From an uncultured Porphyromonadaceae bacterium (GTDB taxonomy: Bacteria; Bacteroidota; Bacteroidia; Bacteroidales; Muribaculaceae), in contig CABQCA010000129.1 of the NCBI GenBank assembly GCA_902462525.1, positions 1 through 6,728 on the forward strand: a DNA stretch of 6,728 nt. The letters run 5' to 3'. The notes under the pieces were generated by a model. It made no database searches, was not told where the DNA came from, and worked only from the letters and a program-made list of their open reading frames with translations. The position numbers were made by a program, and so were the translations under genes. The first letter of the stretch is position 1, and every line of letters starts with the position of its first letter. Below, piece after piece: positions 1 through 5,636 of the stretch.

Positions 1-549
1 CTCGGCCTCGGTACTGCCTACATCACCGGCTTCAAGGAGTGCGTGCGGCGCGGCTATGAGTACATCTGCGAGATGGACGCCGATTTTTCGCACAATCCCG
101 CCGACCTCGTGCGCCTGCGCGCGCGCGCCGTCGAAGGTGCCGACCTCGTCGTAGGAAGCCGCTATGTAACGGGGGTCAACGTTGTCAACTGGCCAATGGG
201 GCGTGTGCTCATGTCGTACTACGCATCGAAGTATGTGCGCTTTATCACCGGCGTGCCTATCCACGACACCACTGCCGGATTTGTGTGCTACCGTCGCCGA
301 GTGCTCGAGACACTGCCGCTCGACAAAGTGAAATTCAAGGGCTACGCATTCCAGATAGAAATGAAATTCACAGCCTACAAGTACGGCTTCAAAATCGAGG
401 AAGTGCCCATCATCTTCGTCAACCGCGTGCTCGGAACAAGCAAGATGAGCGGCGGCATTTTCAGCGAGGCCGTCTTCGGCGTGATCCGTCTGAAATGGAA
501 CAGTCTTTTCAAAAAATATCATGCAATAGAGCATAACGATGGCAAATAA
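1..549 (+). CDS. DPM1-like polyprenyl-phosphate glycosyltransferase (GT2), 5'-partial
   Basis: The frame is open from base 1, so the gene begins upstream; the ATG at 43 is internal. The visible 182 residues match the C-terminal three quarters of dolichol/polyprenol-phosphate mannosyltransferases. They contain a GLGTAY segment (residues 2-7), the metal/nucleotide-sugar motif MDADFSH (25-31, DAD at 26-28), a VGSRY segment (51-55), DTTAGF (89-94), the GYAFQIEM stretch (114-121) and EVPIIFVNR...SKM (134-149). By family knowledge such enzymes move a sugar from GDP- or UDP-sugar to a polyprenyl phosphate on the cytoplasmic face, giving a lipid-linked donor for envelope glycosylation. No C-terminal membrane helices are present, so it resembles the short DPM1 type rather than the membrane-anchored GtrB type. 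About 55-65 N-terminal residues are probably missing. Its 3' end overlaps pyrC by 11 bp. The sugar and the acceptor cannot be told from sequence. Confidence 0.88.
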   Translation, partial: LGLGTAYITGFKECVRRGYEYICEMDADFSHNPADLVRLRARAVEGADLVVGSRYVTGVNVVNWPMGRVLMSYYASKYVRFITGVPIHDTTAGFVCYRRRVLETLPLDKVKFKGYAFQIEMKFTAYKYGFKIEEVPIIFVNRVLGTSKMSGGIFSEAVFGVIRLKWNSLFKKYHAIEHNDGK

Positions 550-1894
550 GCTATTGATATACAATGCCGTTATGTACGGTGGTTCTCTGTCAATATCGCC
601 CGGATCCACAGGCTGGGTTCTCATCGAAGGAAACAAGATCGCGGATTGCGGTGACGGTTCTCCCGGTTTCGGAGCGGTGTCCTTAGATACTCCTTCTGTC
701 GATGGCAACGGCGCCATGCTACTGCCGGGGCTTATCGACAGTCACGTGCACTTCCGTGAACCGGGGCTCACGCATAAAGGAAATATATACAGCGAAAGCC
801 GCGCCGCCATTGCCGGCGGCGTCACATCGTTCCTCGAAATGCCCAACACCGTGCCGGCAACAACGACAGCCGGAGCATTCGTGCAGAAACTGGATATTGC
901 AGCCGCCACATCGGCCGCAAACTACGGTTTTATGCTCGGCGCTGCCGACGGCTCGCTGAAAGCTCTGGTCGAACTCGGCAGCCTCCGTGTGCCGGCGATG
1001 AAGCTCTTTATGGGCACCACCACCGGCGGCATGGCCATGCCGGGAGACGAAGAACTGAAACAATTGCTCGACTATTGTGCCAAGTGGAATATCCCCGTTG
1101 TCGTCCATGCCGAGGACAATGATATTATAGCCCGCAATACAGCCGATGCCGTGGCACGCTACGGCAGCCGCGAAGACGTGCCTCTGAGCGAGCACAGCAG
1201 CATACGCAGCGCCGAGGCCTGTCTCAGCTGCACACGGAAAGCTATTGAAATGGCCGAGACTGCCGGCGTGCGCCTTCATATAGCCCACGTAAGCACCGGC
1301 GCCGAAACTGAATATCTTTGGCATAACCCGTTTGCCTTTAGGCGTATTACGGCAGAAACGACACCCATGTATCTCGACGGCGAATTCGGCCGTCCCGAAA
1401 ACCGAACGTGGCGCCACAAAATCAATCCGGCTGTCAAAAACGAGTCCGAGGCTCTTCGGCAGGCTCTCGCCGACGGCCGAATCGACACTCTCGCTACCGA
1501 CCATGCACCGCATTTGCGCGAAGAAAAGCAGGGCGGAGCACTGACGGCGGCTTCGGGGGCGCCTTCGGTACAATTTGCATTGCCGGTGATGCTCGAATAT
1601 CTCGAACCGGAGCTTATTGTGCAAAAAATGGCCGTGAATCCCGCCTTTATCTTCGGTATCGAACGGCGCGGCAGCATAGTCCCGGGCAATTATGCCGACC
1701 TTGTGCTTGTCAGGGAGTGTGAGCCGCACACTATCACCGACGCTGACGTGATTTCGCCCTGCGGCTGGACACCTTTCGCCGGCCGCACAGTATCGCACCG
1801 TGTGACCGACGTATGGGTAAACGGCGTAAGAACTCTCGAAAACGGTAACTTCACCGGGCGATTCGGCGCTAAAGCCCTTGTTTTTAATCATTGA
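539..1894 (+). CDS. pyrC: Dihydroorotase, class I (CAD/Bacillus type)
   Basis: This 451-aa amidohydrolase is predicted to interconvert N-carbamoyl-L-aspartate and L-dihydroorotate, the third step of de novo pyrimidine synthesis, in the cytoplasm. The zinc motif is DSHVHFREPG (67-76, ligands H69 and H71, substrate Arg R73). MPNT lies at 101-104 (N103 binds substrate), a lysine in MKLFMG (K155) sits where CAD-type enzymes carry the carboxylated metal-bridging Lys, further ligands are H190 (VVVHAE) and H250 (HIAHVS), and the catalytic Asp is D321 in ATDHAPH (319-325). The C-terminal SPCGWTPFAG (406-415) is typical of this family. Length is normal for class I. The ATG at 539 overlaps the glycosyltransferase stop by 11 bp; there is no Shine-Dalgarno, as usual in Bacteroidota. 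The usual TPHH stretch is replaced by TPMY (275-278). A related hydantoinase or allantoinase is possible but less likely given the motif set. Confidence 0.9.
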   Translation: MANKLLIYNAVMYGGSLSISPGSTGWVLIEGNKIADCGDGSPGFGAVSLDTPSVDGNGAMLLPGLIDSHVHFREPGLTHKGNIYSESRAAIAGGVTSFLEMPNTVPATTTAGAFVQKLDIAAATSAANYGFMLGAADGSLKALVELGSLRVPAMKLFMGTTTGGMAMPGDEELKQLLDYCAKWNIPVVVHAEDNDIIARNTADAVARYGSREDVPLSEHSSIRSAEACLSCTRKAIEMAETAGVRLHIAHVSTGAETEYLWHNPFAFRRITAETTPMYLDGEFGRPENRTWRHKINPAVKNESEALRQALADGRIDTLATDHAPHLREEKQGGALTAASGAPSVQFALPVMLEYLEPELIVQKMAVNPAFIFGIERRGSIVPGNYADLVLVRECEPHTITDADVISPCGWTPFAGRTVSHRVTDVWVNGVRTLENGNFTGRFGAKALVFNH

Positions 1895-1896
1895 CT

Positions 1897-2226
1897 ATGT
1901 ACTACGTAACCAAACGCCTCGAAATATCTGCCGCGCACCGTCTTTGCCTCGACTACGAGAGCAAATGCACGCAGCTGCATGGCCACAACTGGATTATCAC
2001 CGTCCACTGCCGCGCCGAAAAACTCAACGCCAACGGCATGGTGGTGGATTTCACCGACATTAAGCGCACTGTCCTCGGCAGCCTCGACCACTGCTGTCTC
2101 AACGACGTGCTGCCTTTCAACCCAACGGCCGAAAACATTGCCCGCTGGGTGTGCGAAAATGTGGAGAACTGCTATCGCGTCGACGTTCAGGAAAGCGAAG
2201 GCAATACAGCCAGCTATGAAGTATAA
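1897..2226 (+). CDS. queD: 6-carboxy-5,6,7,8-tetrahydropterin synthase QueD
   Basis: This 109-aa protein of the PTPS fold is predicted to convert 7,8-dihydroneopterin triphosphate to 6-carboxytetrahydropterin (CPH4), the second step of preQ0/queuosine synthesis after GTP cyclohydrolase I. Zinc ligands are H14 (SAAHRL) and H28/H30 (LHGH, 27-30). The catalytic Cys is C24, three residues before HGH, as in QueD. The conserved VVDFTDIK lies at 49-56, the Asp/His pair at D64-H65 (LDHCCLN), PTAEN at 76-80, and the pterin-anchoring Glu at E99 (VQES). I chose ATG 1897, which gives the standard MYYVTKRLEIS beginning and lies 2 bp after the pyrC stop. An in-frame TTG at 1891 would overlap that stop and adds only two residues. 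The 3' end overlaps queE by 11 bp, matching the next pathway step. Close to family length for short QueD proteins. Confidence 0.93.
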   Translation: MYYVTKRLEISAAHRLCLDYESKCTQLHGHNWIITVHCRAEKLNANGMVVDFTDIKRTVLGSLDHCCLNDVLPFNPTAENIARWVCENVENCYRVDVQESEGNTASYEV

Positions 2227-2764
2227 GGTAAACGAAATATTCTATTCCCTCCAGGGCGAAGGATACTACACCGGAACGCCGGCTGTTTTCCTGCGTTTTT
2301 CGGGCTGCAACCGCGCATGCCACTTCTGCGACACCGATTTTGCAGCCTTCACCGAAATGACGGCTGCGGAAATTGCCGAAGCCTGCGCGGCATATCCGGC
2401 CCGACATCTCGTGGCGACCGGCGGCGAACCCCTCCTGCAGCTCGACAGTGCTTTGCTCCGCGAACTGAAGCTCAAACACTTCTATGTGCAGATAGAAACC
2501 AATGGCTCTCTGCCCGTACCTCCCGAAGTCGACTGGGTCACCTGTTCGCCTAAAGCCGCGCCGTGGGCTGTCGACCGGGTCGACGAACTGAAAATCGTCT
2601 ACGAAGGGCGCGACGTGGAGGAAACGGCCCGTTTATTCGACACCCCCAACCGCTTTTTGCAGCCATGTTCGGGGAAGAACACAGCCGAAGTGATAGCCTA
2701 CATACTGGCACACCCGCGCTGGCGCCTATCGCTTCAGACTCATAAACTGCTCGACATAAGATGA
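2216..2764 (+). CDS. queE: 7-carboxy-7-deazaguanine synthase QueE (radical SAM)
   Basis: This 182-aa radical-SAM enzyme is predicted to rearrange CPH4, the QueD product, to 7-carboxy-7-deazaguanine (CDG), the precursor of preQ0. The N-terminus has the QueE hallmark YSLQGEGYYTG (10-20). The [4Fe-4S]/SAM motif is C31-x3-C35-x2-C38 (CNRACHFC) followed by DTDF. The SAM-binding GGEP is at 69-72, IETNG at 93-97 and the substrate-side TCSPK at 109-113. The C-terminal LSLQTHKLLDIR (171-182) is typical. The ATG at 2216 is preferred because the open frame upstream of it runs over queD and has no QueE-like sequence. It is on the short side for QueE but no motif is missing. It overlaps queD by 11 bp and the next gene by 4 bp (ATGA). 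The later enzymes QueC and QueF are not in the window. Confidence 0.94.
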   Translation: MKYKVNEIFYSLQGEGYYTGTPAVFLRFSGCNRACHFCDTDFAAFTEMTAAEIAEACAAYPARHLVATGGEPLLQLDSALLRELKLKHFYVQIETNGSLPVPPEVDWVTCSPKAAPWAVDRVDELKIVYEGRDVEETARLFDTPNRFLQPCSGKNTAEVIAYILAHPRWRLSLQTHKLLDIR

Positions 2765-3933
2765 AAAGACTTGCTGTCGCAATCGTTGCACTGATCATCA
2801 CCTCCATCTGTGTCTTTGCGCAGTCCGACACCACTGTCTACTTCGCCAACATTTATGCCGGGCCTAAGATCTACGAACTCGACGGCCATTCGGCAATCAT
2901 CGTCGTGACTCCCGACAGACCGCCTGTGGCTTACAACTATGGCGTCTTCGATTTCAGTTCGCCCAATTTCGTGTACCGTTTCGTAAAGGGCGAGACAGAC
3001 TACAAGGCTGTAGAAGAGTGGGCAGCGCCGTTTTTAAATGCCTATGAAGCCGGCGGACGACGTATTGTGCTCCATGAGCTGAATCTTGATTCAGCTCAGA
3101 AAGCCGAACTGCTGCGGCTGCTCAGCGAAAATGTAAGACCCGAGAATGCCACCTACCGCTACAACTATGTGAAGGACAACTGCGCCACGCGTCCGCTCGA
3201 TATTGTGGAGAAAGCCGCCGGGCAGAAGATAGAGCTTGCGCCGTCGGTTTTTGAGGCCGAATCAGCATGGCCGGTAACCTACCGCTCCATAATGCGGCAC
3301 AATCACCGCAACTATCCGTGGTATCAGTTCGGCATCGACATAGCTCTTGGAAGCGGCATCGACTATCCGCTCAGCCGCCGCGAAATGGCCTTCGCTCCGG
3401 TGGTGCTCGACGGCATGATGAAGGAAAGCACCATAGGCGGACAGCCGCTCGTACTCGAGAGCCTCGACAATGGAGAGCAGCCCGGCGCTGCTGTCGACTC
3501 CCCTACTCCGTGGTATCTTTCGCCTCTCGCCGTATGCTGGACTTTTTTCACTATTACACTGATAATTACGGTGAGAGACTTACGGCGCCGGAAAGTGACG
3601 CGATGGTTCGACGCCGCTTACTTCGCAGTTCTTGGCCTGACGGGCTGTCTGCTGACTTTTCTGATTTTCGTATCGGTGCATGAGGCCACTTCGCCAAACT
3701 GGCTCTATGTGTGGCTGAACCCTTTGTGCCTCCTTCCTGTTATACTGATATGGATAAAAAAGGCTCAAAAGTTCCTCGTTTGGTATCAAATGACTAACTT
3801 TGCAGTCTTATTTGTGATGTGCGCCGCATGGCCGTGGATACCACAGTCGGCAAATGCTGCTTTCGCGCCGCTGGTATTGGCCGAAATGATGCGCTCATTC
3901 TCGTATGTATTCATTACAAAGTGCTACAAATGA
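2761..3933 (+). CDS. DUF4105/Lnb-like periplasmic-domain membrane protein, candidate lipoprotein N-acyltransferase
   Basis: The 390-aa product has a signal peptide at 1-20 (MKRLAVAIVALIITSICVFA, cleavage near A20/Q21), a periplasmic domain to about residue 250, then about five membrane helices (about 253-271, 284-306, 314-333, 343-360, 365-386). The periplasmic part shows the DUF4105 pattern: DGHSAIIV (41-48), YNYGVFDF (58-65), and RYNYVKDNCATRPLDIV (133-149). H43 and C141 are the likely papain-like catalytic pair. From memory, this domain family (now named the Lnb N-terminal domain) includes the Bacteroides lipoprotein N-acyltransferase Lnb, which moves an acyl chain to the alpha-amine of the lipoprotein cysteine at the inner membrane. 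Architecture and length fit, but Bacteroidales carry several DUF4105 proteins, so Lnb activity is an inference. The ATG overlaps the queE stop (ATGA), and its own stop overlaps the next start (ATGA). The gene contains a striking inverted repeat at 3075-3098. Confidence 0.8.
   Translation: MKRLAVAIVALIITSICVFAQSDTTVYFANIYAGPKIYELDGHSAIIVVTPDRPPVAYNYGVFDFSSPNFVYRFVKGETDYKAVEEWAAPFLNAYEAGGRRIVLHELNLDSAQKAELLRLLSENVRPENATYRYNYVKDNCATRPLDIVEKAAGQKIELAPSVFEAESAWPVTYRSIMRHNHRNYPWYQFGIDIALGSGIDYPLSRREMAFAPVVLDGMMKESTIGGQPLVLESLDNGEQPGAAVDSPTPWYLSPLAVCWTFFTITLIITVRDLRRRKVTRWFDAAYFAVLGLTGCLLTFLIFVSVHEATSPNWLYVWLNPLCLLPVILIWIKKAQKFLVWYQMTNFAVLFVMCAAWPWIPQSANAAFAPLVLAEMMRSFSYVFITKCYK
3075..3098. repeat. 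Perfect 11-bp-arm inverted repeat inside the Lnb-like gene
   Basis: The left arm TGAGCTGAATC (3075-3085) and right arm GATTCAGCTCA (3088-3098) are exact reverse complements around a 2-bp TT centre. It lies within codons 105-112 of the Lnb-like gene (residues HELNLDSA). As RNA it could fold into a hairpin once the innermost pairs open; as DNA it would suit a dimeric binding protein. Five successive codons here (AAT CTT GAT TCA GCT) end in A or T, unlike the GC-ending codons around them. Function unknown. Confidence 0.6.
3795..3802 (+). promoter_or_regulatory. Candidate internal -7 element (TAACTTTG)
   Basis: TAACTTTG matches the Bacteroidota -7 consensus TAnnTTTG and is followed by CA in a locally AT-richer stretch near the end of the Lnb-like gene. 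It lies about 130 bp before the phosphatase-like gene. No good -33 TTTG is found at the usual 19-21 bp spacing: the nearest TTTG (3779-3782) is only 12 bp away. One or two such matches per strand are expected by chance in a window this long, so this is weak. Confidence 0.2.
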
Positions 3934-5528
3934 GCAAACTGAGACGATTGAACATACTGTTGTCGATAGTGGCGTCGCTGACGTCGCTGAGCATCAGTGC
4001 GGCTACGTCCCAGACCCCTAAGCTGCTTGTCGGAATTATGGTGGAGGGCCTCGACGGCGATTGCCTTGAGTTGCTCCGCAGCCATTTCGGCGAGGACGGA
4101 TTCCGGCTCCTTGAACGCAAAGGCATCACTTTTAAGCAAATAGACTACGGCACGTGGATCGACGCTGCAGCCGCTTCCGCCGAAATAATGACGGGAGCAT
4201 CGCCGGCAGTCAACGGTATTCCCGCCGAATTTGTCTACGACCTCGACGGTCGCCGGAAGGTACACGTCTACGCCGATCCCGAACTGCTCGGCAATTTCAC
4301 CAGCGCAGCCTACTCGCCGTCGGCGCTGAAGGTCAGCACCATCGCCGACGAAGTGCGCATAGCCTACGACGGCACCAATGTGGCCTACGCCGTAGCCGCC
4401 GATCCAGCAGTGTCGCTCGCCCTGGGCGGCCACGCCGCAAACTGTGCACTGTGGCTCGATGACAAAACCGGCAACTGGGCTTCATCGACTTTCTACCGCG
4501 ATATGCCAGTGAGCGTGTCGGCACGCAACCGCATGACACCTTTGGCCGCGCGCCTCGACACCATGAAGTGGACACCTTCGGTACCGCTGTCGGACTTCCG
4601 GATGCTGCCCGAACATCTCACCTACTTCCCGTTCCACCATGCCTTCCCGCGCGGAAACGTCGACCGCTTCGACATGTTCGGCACCTCGCCGATGGTCAAC
4701 AACGAAGTTACCGATGTGGCCGTCAATGTACTCGCCAAACAGAAGATAGGACAACACCGCGGCGCCACCGACGTGCTCAATGTGGCCTACACACTCGAGC
4801 CTTACACCTACGGCAAGAATCCCGACAACCGTCCCGAACTCTACGATGCCTACGTGAGGCTCGACCGCAATCTCGAACAGCTTTTCGGCACCATCGACCG
4901 CCAGGTGGGCCTCGACAGCACAGTAGTTTTTCTCACCGCCACACCACGGCGGCATGGAGGCCGCCGCGACGACGAGCGCTGGAACATACCCTACGGCGAA
5001 TTTTCCACACGCAAGGCAGCCTCGCTGCTGAATATCTATCTGATGGCCCTTTATGGCAACGGCGACTATGTGACAGCTTTCCATAACGGCCATTTCTTCC
5101 TCAACCGCAAGGAAATCAAGGAACGGAAGCTCGATCTGCGCACTCTGCGGGCCGAGGCGGCCGACTTTCTGTCGAAGATGACAGGCGTCGACCGGGTATA
5201 TACTCTCGACGACATCATTGCCGGACGGGCTGATGAACACACAGGCGATCTCCGCCGCAACATATCGCGCGAAAGCGCCGGCGACCTTGTCATCGAAATC
5301 ATTCCCGGTTTCGAACTTGTCGACGATCTCACCGATCTCTACGTAAAAGCCGACGGCAGCAATGTGTACCGCTCCGCCGCGTCTGTAACCCCTGCTTTCA
5401 TCATGGCTCCGGGCATAGAGGCGCGCACAGTCAGCCACACTGTCGATGCCCGTGCCATAGCCCCGACGGTAACATCGATTCTGCGGATACGCTCGCCCAA
5501 CGGCGCCGCGATGGCGCCGCTGAAATAA
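3930..5528 (+). CDS. Secreted PafA-like alkaline-phosphatase-superfamily protein, predicted catalytically dead
   Basis: The 532-aa product starts with a signal peptide (about 1-25, ending SISAA) and then follows the PafA/type I phosphodiesterase fold, so it should be periplasmic. Fold markers are KLLVGIMVEGLDGDCL (31-46), IMTGASPAVNGI (86-97), MVNNEVTDVAVNVL (255-268), TDVLNVAYT (280-288), YDAYVRLDRNLEQLF (305-319), STVVFLTA (330-337), and the C-terminal PAFIMAPGIEA...AIAPTVTSILRI (488-520). Its length is close to PafA. Counting from these anchors, the catalytic positions are changed: first metal Asp is E39, the Thr nucleophile is A79 (the usual PGH after it is AAS, 81-83), the Asp and His ligands before the GPxS segment are P291 and G295, the LTADHG Asp-His pair is T338-P339, and the last His is V486. 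It therefore probably does not hydrolyse phosphate esters and may act as a binding or scaffold protein. I chose ATG 3930 because it starts the signal peptide and overlaps the upstream stop as ATGA; in-frame starts further upstream lie inside the Lnb-like gene. Confidence 0.82.
   Translation: MSKLRRLNILLSIVASLTSLSISAATSQTPKLLVGIMVEGLDGDCLELLRSHFGEDGFRLLERKGITFKQIDYGTWIDAAAASAEIMTGASPAVNGIPAEFVYDLDGRRKVHVYADPELLGNFTSAAYSPSALKVSTIADEVRIAYDGTNVAYAVAADPAVSLALGGHAANCALWLDDKTGNWASSTFYRDMPVSVSARNRMTPLAARLDTMKWTPSVPLSDFRMLPEHLTYFPFHHAFPRGNVDRFDMFGTSPMVNNEVTDVAVNVLAKQKIGQHRGATDVLNVAYTLEPYTYGKNPDNRPELYDAYVRLDRNLEQLFGTIDRQVGLDSTVVFLTATPRRHGGRRDDERWNIPYGEFSTRKAASLLNIYLMALYGNGDYVTAFHNGHFFLNRKEIKERKLDLRTLRAEAADFLSKMTGVDRVYTLDDIIAGRADEHTGDLRRNISRESAGDLVIEIIPGFELVDDLTDLYVKADGSNVYRSAASVTPAFIMAPGIEARTVSHTVDARAIAPTVTSILRIRSPNGAAMAPLK
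5501..5519 (+). repeat. GC-rich hairpin at the end of the phosphatase-like gene
   Basis: CGGCGCC (5501-5507) and GGCGCCG (5513-5519) are exact reverse complements around a 5-nt loop, so the transcript could form a strong 7-bp hairpin just before the stop at 5526. No T-tract follows, so I do not call it an intrinsic terminator. It could slow 3' decay or simply reflect a GC-rich coding end (residues NGAAMAP). I see no better terminator in the gap before secA. Confidence 0.3.
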
Positions 5529-5599
5529 TCAGTATTCCCCGATTTTCGGCCCGCAACCGCATCTTGCCTTTTACTGACACGTAATTGGCGAAAAATCAC

Positions 5600-5607
5600 T
5601 ATATTTG
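5600..5607 (+). promoter_or_regulatory. Candidate secA promoter, Bacteroidota -7 element (TATATTTG)
   Basis: TATATTTG fits the TAnnTTTG -7 consensus of the Bacteroidota primary sigma factor. It sits in the AT-rich part of the only real intergenic gap (5529-5636), about 30 bp before the secA ATG, which would leave a leader of roughly 25 nt. The -33 element is poor: no TTTG lies at 19-21 bp spacing, the nearest being ATTGG at 5584-5588. The leader (TTATCACAACCCCAAAT) is AT-rich without a Shine-Dalgarno. Confidence 0.5.
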
Positions 5608-5636
5608 CATTTCAGAATATTATCACAACCCCAAAT

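Noticed and set aside
803..820. GC-rich hairpin GCCGCC/GGCGGC in pyrC
   Set aside because: Short arms made only of G and C are common in this GC-rich coding DNA, and there is no sign of regulatory placement.
1313..1320. TATCTTTG, a second perfect TAnnTTTG match, inside pyrC
   Set aside because: There is no -33 element, it lies deep in a coding region, and the distance to the next start is nearly 600 bp. It is within chance expectation.
719..1891. A 390-codon open frame on the - strand opposite pyrC
   Set aside because: Its translation shows no recognisable domain and is rich in His, Cys and Arg. It mirrors pyrC codon use in GC-rich DNA, and the + strand frame has every dihydroorotase motif.
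1979..2215. A longer N-terminus for QueE starting inside queD
   Set aside because: The added residues are an out-of-frame reading of queD and have no QueE similarity; the conserved QueE start is at 2216.
3819..3929. A longer N-terminus for the phosphatase-like protein
   Set aside because: The extra 37 residues read the 3' end of the Lnb-like gene in another frame and would bury the signal peptide that begins at 3930.
4482..5438. A 318-codon open frame on the - strand opposite the phosphatase-like gene
   Set aside because: It is antisense to a clear secreted protein with fold motifs throughout, and it has no recognisable motifs or own promoter.
5529..5599. Intrinsic terminator between the phosphatase-like gene and secA
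   Set aside because: The only hairpin in the gap (CCGA-TTT-TCGG near 5539-5549) has a 4-bp stem and no T-tract; termination here cannot be supported from sequence.
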